From assembly GCA_007115975.1 (NCBI GenBank), contig SKJJ01000187.1:1-41551 (forward strand): a stretch of 41,551 nt of DNA. Reading direction: 5' to 3'. Source of the stretch: Chitinispirillum sp. (GTDB taxonomy: Bacteria; Fibrobacterota; Chitinivibrionia; Chitinivibrionales; Chitinispirillaceae). Shown piece after piece: positions 1-8,452 of the stretch (its first letter is position 1; the number at the start of each line of letters is the position of its first letter). Below the pieces are notes generated by a model. It was not told the origin of the DNA and did not search any database. It was given only the letters and a program-made list of their open reading frames with translations. Both the position numbers and the translations under genes were made by a program.

Positions 1-239
1 CAGCCACCGCTTTCTTCACTGCCGGTTTTTTTGCAGCCACCGCTTTCTTCACTGCCGGTTTTTTTGCAGCCACCGCTTTCTTCACTGCCGGCTTTTTTGC
101 AGCCACCGCTTTCTTCACTGCCGGTTTTTTAGCAGCCACCGCTTTCTTCACTGCCGGTTTTTTTGCAGCCACCGCTTTCTTCACTGCCGGTTTTTTTGCA
201 GCCACCTTTTTCTTCACTGCCGGTTTTTTAGCAGCCACC
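1..239 (-). repeat. 33-bp in-frame tandem repeats
   Basis: Units start at 1, 34, 67, 100, 133, 166, 199 and 232, so the period is exactly 33 bp (11 codons). Copies are nearly identical. Differences are mostly single bases: G versus A before the unit at 133 and 232, T versus C within the poly-T block, and an Ala to Lys change in the copy at 199. The array is coding, continues past the window edge, and could vary in copy number by slippage or recombination. Confidence 0.9.
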
Positions 240-280
240 TTTGCTGTTTTTTTTGCCGGCACCTTCTTCGGGGATGACAC
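1..280 (-). CDS. Histone H1-like Lys/Ala/Pro-rich protein (partial)
   Basis: The gene reads leftwards from a GTG at 278-280, seven bases after a strong AAGGAGG ribosome site, and runs off the window edge, so only about 93 N-terminal residues are seen. After a short leader (VSSPKKVPAKKTAK) the protein is almost pure repeats of the 11-residue unit AAKKPAVKKAV. An out-of-frame ATG lies just before the GTG but gives no repeat protein. Such Lys/Ala/Pro tails resemble eukaryotic histone H1 C-termini and bacterial H1-like proteins, which bind and condense DNA; nucleoid binding is inferred from composition only. The C-terminus and any folded domain lie outside the window. It has its own promoter and a leader hairpin. 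Confidence 0.75.
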   Translation of the reverse strand, partial: MSSPKKVPAKKTAKVAAKKPAVKKKVAAKKPAVKKAVAAKKPAVKKAVAAKKPAVKKAVAAKKPAVKKAVAAKKPAVKKAVAAKKPAVKKAVA

Positions 281-313
281 CTCATAACCTCCTTACGATA
301 AGAAAAAAGAGAT

Positions 314-344
314 AAAAAATGGCAGCGTTACACAACAAACGCTG
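314..344 (-). terminator. Leader hairpin with T-run (possible attenuator)
   Basis: On the minus strand CAGCGTT (344-338) can pair with AACGCTG (329-323) around an 8-nt loop, followed after three bases by six Ts (319-314). It lies between the promoter at 439-467 and the ribosome site of the H1-like gene, so it would stop or slow transcription inside that gene's own leader. The stem is only 7 bp, so termination efficiency is uncertain. Confidence 0.4.
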
Positions 345-816
345 TTTTCGCCGCCGGACCGATAGATTCTATTTACAGTACTAAATTTAGACAGCAAGCA
401 GATTCAAACCGTTCACAAAAAAGACACCGCATACTTTAAGAATAACCTTTGTTGGGGCACTTGTCAACACAGAACGTTTTTTTTATTGATATGGGTCAGA
501 TGTAAAAACTTAACAAAGTGAGTGCAGGCACCCGATTTACTTCACATCGCCTTACCTCTTTTTGTATCCAACGCTTTAGGACAAGCAGAGGGGAACGGAA
601 ATTCAGCAGTAACAGAGGATGCACTGGGGTGATAAGGTACGTGAGTCAATGCAGGCTTAGACCGCAAATCGGTTCAGCTTTTGCATTGCAATACCGCGTC
701 CGAGTGGGGAGAGGTGTACGAGCCACTCCCCTTTGCCATCGGTATATCGGTTTACCACTCGGCAAGAGAAACCGTTCTAAAGGCAATCTATAACCAAGCC
801 AGAATCGATGTATTTA
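345..816. other. Intergenic stretch with no convincing gene
   Basis: Apart from the promoter at 439-467 nothing can be assigned. An open frame at 518-793 (plus) has no ribosome site, low-complexity Arg/Ser-rich content and no recognisable domain. One stable inverted repeat is present: 706-714 pairs with 723-731 (8 of 9 pairs, 8-nt loop). I looked for tmRNA, RNase P, SRP and 6S signatures and saw none. Confidence 0.5.
439..467 (-). promoter_or_regulatory. Sigma-70-type promoter of the H1-like gene
   Basis: Read on the minus strand, TTGACA (467-462) is followed by a 17-nt spacer and TATTCT (444-439). The -35 box and spacing are ideal, while the -10 matches four of six bases. It would give a leader of about 150 nt before the GTG start at 280. 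Confidence 0.65.
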
Positions 817-1488
817 TCAAACAAAGTTTGGAATAACATCTTTACCCGAAATGTTTTTCTTTATCTCTGCCATAGCTTCTTGGGGATCATCCGTGATTTT
901 CAAGAGAGAAAGATCAACCGGAACGATATATTTGTTATCTAACATTGTATCATTGAGCCAGTCGACCAGCCCTTTCCAGTAATCTTTACCCATGAGTATA
1001 AAAGGGAGTGTTGCCATCTTCTGAGTCTGAATAAGGGTAAGCGTTTCAAACATCTCATCAAGTGTCCCGTAGCCTCCGGGCATAATAATTACCGCAGAAG
1101 TATATTTCAAAAACATTACTTTCCTTATAAAAAAGTGTTTGAAATTAATCAGTGTCTTGATATACGGGTTTGGCATCTGTTCGAAGGGCAGCTGAATGTT
1201 AAGTCCAATAGAGCGACCGTTCTCCATTGATGCACCTTTGTTTGCAGCCTCCATCAACCCCGGACCTCCACCGGTAATCACCCCATACCCTTCCTTTGCA
1301 GCAAGTCGCGCCATCTCAACGGTCATCTTGTAGTACTGGTGACTTTTTGGTGTGCGGGCACTGCCAAAAATGGTAACTGACGGCCCTTCTCTGGACAATG
1401 TTTCGAAGCCCTCAACAAACTCCGCCATTATACGAAATATTCTCCAGGTGTCTTCATGTGTAGCAGTGCTGTTTTGATCGATACTCAT
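817..1488 (-). CDS. LOG family protein (nucleoside 5'-monophosphate phosphoribohydrolase-like)
   Basis: The 223-residue Rossmann-like protein carries the LOG signature: GSAR near residue 42, GGGPGLMEAAN at 73-83, and the family-defining PGGYGTLDE at 137-145. LOG proteins (once misnamed lysine decarboxylases) release the base from cytokinin or nucleoside 5'-monophosphates; in bacteria the natural substrate is often an ordinary purine nucleotide. Length suits the TIGR00730-like branch with an N-terminal extension. The ATG start follows AAGGAG by seven bases. It is transcribed divergently from the YkuD/Mur ligase pair, and a promoter-like element sits in the gap. Cytoplasmic; exact substrate unknown. 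Confidence 0.88.
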   Translation of the reverse strand: MSIDQNSTATHEDTWRIFRIMAEFVEGFETLSREGPSVTIFGSARTPKSHQYYKMTVEMARLAAKEGYGVITGGGPGLMEAANKGASMENGRSIGLNIQLPFEQMPNPYIKTLINFKHFFIRKVMFLKYTSAVIIMPGGYGTLDEMFETLTLIQTQKMATLPFILMGKDYWKGLVDWLNDTMLDNKYIVPVDLSLLKITDDPQEAMAEIKKNISGKDVIPNFV

Positions 1489-1548
1489 TTTGCTTCTCCT
1501 TGCTCATGGATTGATCAGATAAGGGTTTAATGTACACTCTTATTTTCT

Positions 1549-1578
1549 ATTATATTATTATGGGACCTAAAGGTCCAA
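1549..1578 (-). promoter_or_regulatory. Promoter of the LOG gene with embedded palindrome
   Basis: On the minus strand TTGGAC (1578-1573) and a perfect TATAAT (1554-1549) are separated by 18 nt. The palindrome GGACCT-AA-AGGTCC (1563-1576) covers the -35 box and half the spacer, a usual place for a repressor site. It also lies 44 bp upstream of the divergent YkuD gene, so it could act on both. The operator role is inference. Confidence 0.5.
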
Positions 1579-1619
1579 TTTAACTTTTATAAAAACCACT
1601 GTATTCAGGGAATTTTTCA

Positions 1620-2147
1620 ATGCCGGATAAATTAAGAGAACAATCTGTTACACAACACCTGGTCTCAGTGCTTGGCTATCTGCCTGATGAATATATCGAT
1701 GTGAACATTAAAGCCCAGATCCTTCTATATAGCCGCGATAATACGCTGCTCCATTTTCCCGTTTCAACATCACAATTCGGGGTAGGCAATGCAGAAAATT
1801 CGTTTAAGACTCCGTTGGGTGTGCACTGCATAACAGAAAAAATCGGGGAAGGATATCAATCAGGGACAATATTCAAAAGTCGTAAAAGTACAGGGAAAAT
1901 ATGGCACCCGGAGATAGACCAGGAGAACCTTATCCTTACCCGGATCCTTAGACTCAAGGGTCTGCAACCGGGAATCAACAGCGGCCAGGGAATTGATTCC
2001 TACAATCGCTACATCTACATTCACGGAACAAACCGAGAAGAAAAAATCGGTACTCCCATTTCTCACGGATGCATCTGTATGAAAAATGATCACATAATTA
2101 CACTGTTCGATATTGTCCGGGAGGGAACCATTGTCACAGTCTCTTAA
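1620..2147 (+). CDS. YkuD-domain protein, probable cytoplasmic L,D-carboxypeptidase
   Basis: The 175-residue protein contains the YkuD catalytic core: HGT at 135-137 and SHGCICM at 148-154, with Cys151 as the expected nucleophile. YkuD enzymes normally act as periplasmic L,D-transpeptidases, but this one has no signal peptide or membrane segment, so it should stay in the cytoplasm. A cytoplasmic YkuD class is known: ElsL of Acinetobacter baumannii trims murein tetrapeptides to tripeptides during recycling. Its 3' end overlaps the next gene, a Mur ligase of the MurC/Mpl type that could re-ligate such peptides, which supports the recycling reading. The ribosome site before the ATG is weak. Function is inferred from motif, topology and context. 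Confidence 0.75.
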   Translation: MPDKLREQSVTQHLVSVLGYLPDEYIDVNIKAQILLYSRDNTLLHFPVSTSQFGVGNAENSFKTPLGVHCITEKIGEGYQSGTIFKSRKSTGKIWHPEIDQENLILTRILRLKGLQPGINSGQGIDSYNRYIYIHGTNREEKIGTPISHGCICMKNDHIITLFDIVREGTIVTVS

Positions 2148-3528
2148 TGGAAAAAGTTGTAAAAAGATTCATTTTACCGGAATACTGGGCAGCGGTATGA
2201 GTTCCATTGCCCAGTTTTTACGATGGCAGGATTGTGCTATAAGCGGCTCCGACCGTCTGATAGACAACGCAGAGGAGAACCCGGTTTTTCACAAGCTCAA
2301 AAACATAGGGTGCTCAATTCACCCTCAAAACGGCAGCGGGATCAACGAATCCACCGATGCATTGTGCGTCTCGACTGCAATTGAAAACGACAATCCGGAC
2401 CTGCTCAAGGCCCAACAGCTCAACATCCCCGTTTTTCACCGGTCCCAAGTTCTTGCAAGCATAGTTGAAAAACACAAAACAGTTGCCGTTGCCGGCACCA
2501 GCGGAAAATCCACCGTAACTGCTTTGATCTTTGAGTTACTGTATTTGTGTAACTGCTCACCATCACTGATCAGTGGCGCTGCTTTAAAAAGACTTGAACA
2601 AGAGGGACTTGTCGGCAATGCATATAAAGGCGACTCAGAGATTCTGGTTATCGAAGCGGATGAAAGCGACGGAACACTGGTACACTATAAACCATGGATC
2701 AGTTTAATTCTTAATGTGTCAAAAGACCATAAACCGATAAAAGATGTTGTTGCACTTTTTCAATATCTGGCATCACAGTCACAACTGTGCGTTGTTAATA
2801 AAGACGACCATCTCCTCAACACGGTCAAATCATCGCTGAGTTTCGGCCTGGATAGGGAAGCGGACTTTCATCCCGATTCGGTTGAGTATTTTTCACTAAG
2901 CAGCCAGGTTGTTATCGGCGGTAAAAATTTCCATCTTCCCCTTGCGGGCCAACATAATGTATCAAATCTTCTTGCCGCACTCTGCATCTGCTTGCGGCTA
3001 AACTGTTCAGCAGAGGATTTGCAGAGAGCAGTACGTCAGTTCATGGGGGTGCATCGGCGATTCTCCATAACCAAAACAGCTGCAGGTGTTACTGTTATAG
3101 ATGACTTTGCCCACAACCCGGAAAAAATCAAAGCCGCTATATCTGCTGCCAGAAACATCTCATCGCGACTGTTTGTGGTGTATCAGCCTCACGGGTTTGG
3201 CCCCACGGAATTTCTCAAGCATGATTATGCAGAGGCCTTTACAGCGATTCTCCATCAAAAAGACCACCTGTTACTACTTCCGATTTACTATGCGGGAGGC
3301 TCAGCTGTAAAGAGCATCCAATCCGATGATCTCATAGAGTTGATGAAACCAACAGCCAACAACGCAACAGCACCCCCTGACCGCCAGGCTGCACTCTGCT
3401 ATCTCAAAGAGAGAGTCAAGGCCGGAGACGGTGTTCTTCTTATGGGCGCACGCGACCCTTCCCTTTCAAACTTTGCGTGCAAATTGGTCACCGCATTTGG
3501 CGGCCCGGTGAACTCAGACTCATTATAG
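2131..3528 (+). CDS. Mur ligase family protein (MurC/Mpl type)
   Basis: Domains appear in Mur-ligase order: an N-terminal Rossmann segment (HFTGILGSGMSSIAQFL), an ATP-binding P-loop AGTSGKST near residues 121-128, a central EADESDGT region, and a C-terminal domain with DDFAHNPEKI. The HFTG...GSGM start and DDFAHNP motif favour MurC/Mpl over MurD/E/F. MurC joins L-Ala to UDP-MurNAc; Mpl joins a recycled tripeptide. Pairing with a cytoplasmic YkuD protein favours Mpl-like salvage, but sequence alone does not settle it. I chose the TTG at 2131 because GGGAGGG sits five bases upstream; an upstream TTG at 2113 is possible. The gene overlaps the YkuD gene by 17 bp, implying coupled translation. Confidence 0.8.
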   Translation: MSQSLNGKSCKKIHFTGILGSGMSSIAQFLRWQDCAISGSDRLIDNAEENPVFHKLKNIGCSIHPQNGSGINESTDALCVSTAIENDNPDLLKAQQLNIPVFHRSQVLASIVEKHKTVAVAGTSGKSTVTALIFELLYLCNCSPSLISGAALKRLEQEGLVGNAYKGDSEILVIEADESDGTLVHYKPWISLILNVSKDHKPIKDVVALFQYLASQSQLCVVNKDDHLLNTVKSSLSFGLDREADFHPDSVEYFSLSSQVVIGGKNFHLPLAGQHNVSNLLAALCICLRLNCSAEDLQRAVRQFMGVHRRFSITKTAAGVTVIDDFAHNPEKIKAAISAARNISSRLFVVYQPHGFGPTEFLKHDYAEAFTAILHQKDHLLLLPIYYAGGSAVKSIQSDDLIELMKPTANNATAPPDRQAALCYLKERVKAGDGVLLMGARDPSLSNFACKLVTAFGGPVNSDSL

Positions 3529-3581
3529 AATGTTGCGCACACCCGAAACGGTGCAAAATGTATATTCAGAAGCTATTCAGT

Positions 3582-3632
3582 GCACTGCTTTTAATCCACC
3601 CTTTTGCTAGCAGGGTGGATTAAAAGCAGTGC
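3582..3632. repeat. Perfect 20-bp inverted repeat upstream of lepA
   Basis: Bases 3582-3601 and 3613-3632 are exact reverse complements around an 11-nt loop. A second small palindrome (CCGGA-A-TCCGG, 3632-3642) follows at once. No T-run follows on either strand, so it is not a standard intrinsic terminator. It lies in the 164-bp gap between the Mur ligase stop and the lepA start, so it may be an mRNA structure in the lepA leader, a processing site or a small repeat element. Confidence 0.75.
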
Positions 3633-3692
3633 CGGAATCCGGTGTGGAACCCGTACCAATTCACTACTAAAGCTAAGCTTACGGAGACAATA

Positions 3693-5492
3693 TTGATCGA
3701 TCCTCAGTATATAAGAAATTTCTGTATTATTGCTCATATCGACCATGGTAAATCCACTCTTGCAGACAGGTTTCTTGAGATTACAGGAACAGTCAGTGCC
3801 GGTAAAATGCAGGAACAGGTTTTAGATGATATGGACCTGGAGCGGGAGCGGGGTATAACCATCAAATCGCACCCCATCAGAATGAGCTATCGCTCCCAAA
3901 GCGGCCAGGAGTATCAGTTGCATCTCATTGACACTCCCGGACACGTTGACTTCTCATATGAAGTCTCCCGTTCGCTTGCAGCATGCGAGGGTGCAATATT
4001 GGTGGTTGATGCAGCACAGGGAATAGAAGCACAGACGCTTACCACCATCTTTCTTGCCCTGGAAAATGATCTGGAGATCATCCCTGTTCTCAACAAAGTC
4101 GACCTTCCCTCTGCACGTCCCGATGAGATAAAACAACAGATCTCCGAGCTGCTCGGGATTGATACTGAATCGATATTCTCCTGCAGCGCAAAGACCGGAG
4201 AGGGCGTACAGCCGATTCTTGAAGAGATCATAACAAGTTTCCCTCCCCCCGACGCCAATCGGTCAAAGCCGCTAAAGGCACTCGTTTTTGACTCAATTTT
4301 CGACTCTTTCAGAGGTGCCATCCCCTATGTAAGAGTGTTCGAGGGGGAAATCACCAAGGGACAAATCATAAAATTTCTTTCAACCGGAAGAGAATTTGAG
4401 ATTGACGAAGTAGGTTTTTTCAGAATGGGTCGTGTCCCCTGTTCCACCCTTCAGGCTGGAGAGGTGGGGTACGTGGTAGCAAGTATCAAAACTATCTCTG
4501 ATATTAAAACCGGAGATACCATTACCACAAAACACAACGGCACAAGCGAAAAGATCACCGGATATCGCGAAGTCAAACCCATGGTGTTCAGCGGCATATA
4601 CCCGGTAGACAAGGCTGACTATGAAGACCTTCGAAGTGCACTGGACAAACTAAAACTCAATGACTCTTCAATCAGCTACGAGCCGGAAACATCTGCTGCA
4701 CTGGGTTTTGGATTCAGAGCAGGGTTTTTGGGGCTCTTGCACATGGAAATAGTACAAGAGAGGCTTTTACGGGAATTCAACGTCGATATCATTACCACCG
4801 TACCAAATGTTCAGTACGAAGTACATCTTAAAGATGGGGAGCTACTGTGTATCGACAGCCCCGCCAACTATCCGTCTCTAAAAGAGGTGGACTACATCTG
4901 TGAGCCCATATCAAAGGTACAAATTATCACACCTACCGATTTTGTAGGTGCAATAATGAAGCTCTGTGATGATAAGCGGGGAAAGCTGACAAACATGGAA
5001 TACCTCGAAACGACCCGCGTTTGTCTCAATTATCAGATCCCCCTGGCAGAGCTGATCATTGACTTTTTCGACAAGCTTAAAAGCTGCTCCAAGGGATATG
5101 CGTCAATGGATTATGAGCTCAGCGAGTACAATCGCGATGACCTGATAAAACTTGACATACTCATCAACGGAGAGCCGGTCGATGCCTTCTCGGCTATTAT
5201 TCACAAAAAAAACTCCTACTATTACGGCCAGATGATCACATCAAAGCTTAAAGAGTTGATACCGCGGCAGCAGTTTGACGTTGCGATTCAGGCCGCAATC
5301 GGTACAAAGGTAATAGCCCGTACTACAGTCAAGGCCTACCGCAAGGATGTTACAGCCAAATGCTATGGAGGAGATATCAGCAGAAAAAGAAAGCTCCTTG
5401 AAAAGCAAAAAGAGGGAAAGAAACGGATGAAACAGGTTGGCAATATCGAAATTCCCCAGGAAGCATTTCTGGCGATATTAAGCAGGGAGTGA
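3693..5492 (+). CDS. lepA: Elongation factor 4 (LepA) GTPase
   Basis: This is the conserved ribosome-associated GTPase that helps stalled or strained ribosomes. All translational-GTPase boxes are visible: AHIDHGKST (G1), the switch region with [13 protein letters not shown] (G3) and NKVD (G4). They are followed by the EF-G-like domains and the LepA-specific C-terminal domain ([18 protein letters not shown]). I place the start at the TTG of 3693: GGAG lies six bases upstream and the protein then begins [10 protein letters not shown], as LepA proteins do, at 599 residues. A GTG at 3642 would add an unusual 17-residue extension. It opens a long plus-strand operon; lepA followed by a signal-peptidase gene is the same order as in E. 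coli. Confidence 0.96.
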   Translation: MIDPQYIRNFCIIAHIDHGKSTLADRFLEITGTVSAGKMQEQVLDDMDLERERGITIKSHPIRMSYRSQSGQEYQLHLIDTPGHVDFSYEVSRSLAACEGAILVVDAAQGIEAQTLTTIFLALENDLEIIPVLNKVDLPSARPDEIKQQISELLGIDTESIFSCSAKTGEGVQPILEEIITSFPPPDANRSKPLKALVFDSIFDSFRGAIPYVRVFEGEITKGQIIKFLSTGREFEIDEVGFFRMGRVPCSTLQAGEVGYVVASIKTISDIKTGDTITTKHNGTSEKITGYREVKPMVFSGIYPVDKADYEDLRSALDKLKLNDSSISYEPETSAALGFGFRAGFLGLLHMEIVQERLLREFNVDIITTVPNVQYEVHLKDGELLCIDSPANYPSLKEVDYICEPISKVQIITPTDFVGAIMKLCDDKRGKLTNMEYLETTRVCLNYQIPLAELIIDFFDKLKSCSKGYASMDYELSEYNRDDLIKLDILINGEPVDAFSAIIHKKNSYYYGQMITSKLKELIPRQQFDVAIQAAIGTKVIARTTVKAYRKDVTAKCYGGDISRKRKLLEKQKEGKKRMKQVGNIEIPQEAFLAILSRE

Positions 5493-5493
5493 A

Positions 5494-6447
5494 ATGCAGG
5501 CTCCGATGAACAACGAACATTCAGTTGTCGACAGAAGGGTCCTTTTATACAGAGGTCTGAAACATTTTGCCCTTGTACTCTTACTGGGGCTGGTCGCTAA
5601 GTCCTTTATCATCGATTCTGTTGTTATCCAAGGTGATCAGATGTCGCCGACCTTACTTAAAGGTGACAGAATCGTCTATTTCAAAGCCCCTTACATAATT
5701 GGCGACCTTTCACCACTGCCCCGCAGAGGAACGCCCGTTCTATTTCGCTCTGTTGTTGATAACCTGCCAGATTTGCTGAGGATATCTTCGCATTCAGGTG
5801 ACACCGTATCAGCTGACAGCGGAATTCTTTACACCGGAGCCCGACCATTTGAATTCAGCTCTGTAAAAGGTGACTCCATTATCCCACCCTCTTATTCACC
5901 ACGGGACTTTTTTGAGCCCTACGTTGTGCCCAGCCCGGGTGATTCAATCAGACTCTCTTCCCTCTCCACAAGAGATTTCCTTTTCTCTTTGTCCGTTCTG
6001 CTTCAGGAGCAACCCCACAAAACCATTATGTTTAACGCCAAGGTACTCAGCAGCGACTCTGTTATTGACAATTTCACTGTCGATGACTTTGCACTGTATA
6101 ACGGCCCCTTGAATCAATTACCAAAACACCTGAAGTATGACCCTGTTTTTTGGCAACGATTCGAATCCCATTTGCAACAGAACGCATCTCAGCCACTGAA
6201 ACTGCGATTTTCCGTTTTTGATGATACCCATGAGATTGACCTTTTCAAAGTAAGCGGAAATTATGTATTTCTTATAGCAGACAACTGGCTTCTGGGATTG
6301 GATTCCAGATATTTTGGTCCTGTAAGAATCTCCCGGATTATCGCACGACCATTTGGAGTGCTTTGGTCTCATAATCTGGATAGTGATGGCAACAGGCGGT
6401 TTATCAAATCCCGTATCGGGAAAATTATCAAGCGCAGGGAAAAATGA
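5494..6447 (+). CDS. Signal peptidase I-like protein lacking the catalytic dyad
   Basis: The 317-residue protein has the layout of a signal peptidase I: a membrane helix near residues 22-40, then [18 protein letters not shown], a box resembling the Lys-box ([12 protein letters not shown]), and a C-terminal [16 protein letters not shown] that matches the conserved GDN..SxDSR box. In active enzymes the residue before Met is the nucleophilic Ser (S-M-x-P-T); here it is Gln49. The general-base Lys position appears to be Leu. It should therefore be inactive as a Ser/Lys protease. Catalytically dead homologues such as streptococcal SipA act as chaperones for pilus assembly, so a binding role is possible. 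The stop overlaps the trpB start by 4 bp. A true signal peptidase presumably lies elsewhere. Confidence 0.78.
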   Translation: MQAPMNNEHSVVDRRVLLYRGLKHFALVLLLGLVAKSFIIDSVVIQGDQMSPTLLKGDRIVYFKAPYIIGDLSPLPRRGTPVLFRSVVDNLPDLLRISSHSGDTVSADSGILYTGARPFEFSSVKGDSIIPPSYSPRDFFEPYVVPSPGDSIRLSSLSTRDFLFSLSVLLQEQPHKTIMFNAKVLSSDSVIDNFTVDDFALYNGPLNQLPKHLKYDPVFWQRFESHLQQNASQPLKLRFSVFDDTHEIDLFKVSGNYVFLIADNWLLGLDSRYFGPVRISRIIARPFGVLWSHNLDSDGNRRFIKSRIGKIIKRREK

Positions 6448-7640
6448 GAGAGAACAGAAAAGGATATTTTGGCAATTTCGGTGGTATGTTTGCACCGGAA
6501 ACAATGATTCCAGCACTCAAAGAGGTGGAAGAGTCATACGCTCAGTTTAAAAAGGACCCCGGCCTTCAAAAAGAGTACTCACGCTTATTGAAAGATTTCT
6601 GCGGCAGAGAAATTCCTCTTTATGAGGCAAAAAATTTGAGCAGAGCATGTGGCAATGTCTCCATCTATCTTAAACGTGAAGACCTCAACCACACCGGCGC
6701 GCACAAGATCACCAATGCACTCGGGCAGGCGCTTCTTGCAAAGCACATGGGTAAAACCCGTTTGATTGCCGAAACCGGCGCCGGACAGCACGGGGTTGCT
6801 ACCGCCACCGCAGCAGCACTGCTTGGAATGTCATGTGATATTTATATGGGCACAGTAGACATGCAGCGCCAGAGACCCAATGTTTTCAGGATGAATCTTC
6901 TTGGAGCTGAAGTCATTCCCGTTCACAGCGGGGGCAAAACTCTTAAGGATGCAGTAAACGAAGCACTGCGAGACTGGACAAAAACAGTAAAAGGCACTCA
7001 CTATGTTTTTGGCTCAGCACTTGGCCCGCACCCGTTCCCCTCTATTGTACGGGACTTTCAATCGGTGATCGGCAAAGAAACGCGTAAAGAGATCCTGAAA
7101 AGAGTAGGACGTTTGCCGGATGAAGTTGTTGCCTGTGTTGGCGGCGGTTCTAATGCTATCGGAATTTTCAGCGCATTTCTCAACGACAAAAGCGTCTGTC
7201 TCACCGGCGTGGAAGCCGGCGGCAAAGGAGTCAGAGGACTCGACCACGCCTCAAGATTCTGTTGCCCCAAACACTCCAGTGCGGGTATATTCCATGGCAC
7301 CCGATCCTATGTTTTACAGAAAAAAAGCGGCTACATCTCCGATACTCACTCAATATCTGCAGGTCTTGATTACAGCGGTGTGGGTCCTCAGCACGCTTAT
7401 CTTTTTGAAACCGGTAGAGTCTCATACACCTACGCCACAGACAGCGAAGCGGTAAAGGCATTTAAGTGTCTTTGTGAGACAGAGGGTATCATACCGGCAC
7501 TTGAATCTTCACACGCAATCGCCTATGTTTTAAAGAACGCTCCAAAACTTGCAGAAGGATCAGTTGTAGTTGTAAACCTTTCAGGCAGAGGAGACAAGGA
7601 CATTTTTTCAGTAGCAGACTACTTCGGGATAAAAATATGA
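6444..7640 (+). CDS. trpB: Tryptophan synthase beta chain
   Basis: TrpB condenses indole with L-serine using pyridoxal phosphate. The 398-residue length is typical. Visible motifs are [13 protein letters not shown] at the N-terminus, HTGAHKITN with the PLP-binding Lys88, ETGAGQHG with catalytic Glu110, and the phosphate-binding GGGSNAIG. The C-terminal LSGRGDKD loop is intact. ATGA overlap with the preceding gene and the same overlap with trpA show tight coupling. The anthranilate-to-indole-glycerol-phosphate genes are not in this window. Confidence 0.97.
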   Translation: MRENRKGYFGNFGGMFAPETMIPALKEVEESYAQFKKDPGLQKEYSRLLKDFCGREIPLYEAKNLSRACGNVSIYLKREDLNHTGAHKITNALGQALLAKHMGKTRLIAETGAGQHGVATATAAALLGMSCDIYMGTVDMQRQRPNVFRMNLLGAEVIPVHSGGKTLKDAVNEALRDWTKTVKGTHYVFGSALGPHPFPSIVRDFQSVIGKETRKEILKRVGRLPDEVVACVGGGSNAIGIFSAFLNDKSVCLTGVEAGGKGVRGLDHASRFCCPKHSSAGIFHGTRSYVLQKKSGYISDTHSISAGLDYSGVGPQHAYLFETGRVSYTYATDSEAVKAFKCLCETEGIIPALESSHAIAYVLKNAPKLAEGSVVVVNLSGRGDKDIFSVADYFGIKI

Positions 7641-8440
7641 GCAGATACAGCCAGACCTTGAAAAGTTTAAAAAGTAAAAATGAAATAGCATTTGTTCCCT
7701 TTGCTGTAGCGGGTGATCCGGATCCGGACAGCTCCTTTGAGATATTGATGTCCTACGTTCAGGGAGGTGCCGATATTCTTGAAATAGGATTTCCGTTTTC
7801 AGACCCCATTGCAGACGGCCCGGTTAATCAGCGGGCCTCCCAGAGAGCCATACAGAGTGGTTTAAACCACACCTCATTTTTCTCTCTTGTTAAAAAGGTG
7901 CGAAGCAGAACAGAAATCCCCCTTGGCCTGCTCACCTATGCAAACAGTTTACATTATATCGGCTATGAAAACTTCTGCCGGAAAGCCTCAAACGCTGGTA
8001 TAGACAGTATGCTTGTGGTGGATATGCCACCCGAGGAACATGGCGACCTCCAAAAGGCAATGAAGAGATACAACATTGGCCGCGTGTTTATTGTTAGTGA
8101 ACTTACCCCAGCCGATCGTATGAAGTACATCTGTTCAAAGGTAGATGCTTTTGTCTATATTGTCAGTAGGCTTGGCGCTACCGGGACTGATACCGTTTTT
8201 AACAGCTCAATCGGTGCTACAATCAAAAACTTACGCACCCAGACAGACAAACCACTTTTGGCAGGATTTGGAATCTCCACTCCCGAGCACGTACACTCCA
8301 TAGCTCAGGCCGGTGCAGACGGAGCAATTGTCGGCAGTGCTCTTGTCAAAGTGATAGAGGATGCAGTAAAAAAGGGAACCTGTCCTTATACCACCATAAA
8401 AAAAATGGTTAGAGACTACAAAAATAGCACCCTTCTATAG
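7637..8440 (+). CDS. trpA: Tryptophan synthase alpha chain
   Basis: TrpA cleaves indole-3-glycerol phosphate and channels indole to TrpB. The 267-residue TIM barrel keeps the catalytic pair at the positions known from E. coli numbering: Glu49 in [10 protein letters not shown] and Asp60 in IADGP. The phosphate-binding loop GFGISTPEH near the C-terminus is also present. It starts at the ATG that overlaps the trpB stop codon by 4 bp. The next gene begins 12 bp after its stop. Confidence 0.96.
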   Translation: MSRYSQTLKSLKSKNEIAFVPFAVAGDPDPDSSFEILMSYVQGGADILEIGFPFSDPIADGPVNQRASQRAIQSGLNHTSFFSLVKKVRSRTEIPLGLLTYANSLHYIGYENFCRKASNAGIDSMLVVDMPPEEHGDLQKAMKRYNIGRVFIVSELTPADRMKYICSKVDAFVYIVSRLGATGTDTVFNSSIGATIKNLRTQTDKPLLAGFGISTPEHVHSIAQAGADGAIVGSALVKVIEDAVKKGTCPYTTIKKMVRDYKNSTLL

Positions 8441-8452
8441 AACAGAGGATTC

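Noticed and set aside
1..239. Regular 33-bp units resembling a CRISPR array
   Set aside because: The units are contiguous without spacers and encode an in-frame Lys/Ala/Pro repeat protein.
706..740. Resemblance of AAAGGGGAGTGGC (minus strand) to the yybP-ykoY riboswitch core
   Set aside because: Only a short word matches; the second helix and downstream gene context of that riboswitch are not seen.
518..793. 91-codon plus-strand open frame
   Set aside because: GTG start without a ribosome site, Arg/Ser-rich random-looking content, no domain.
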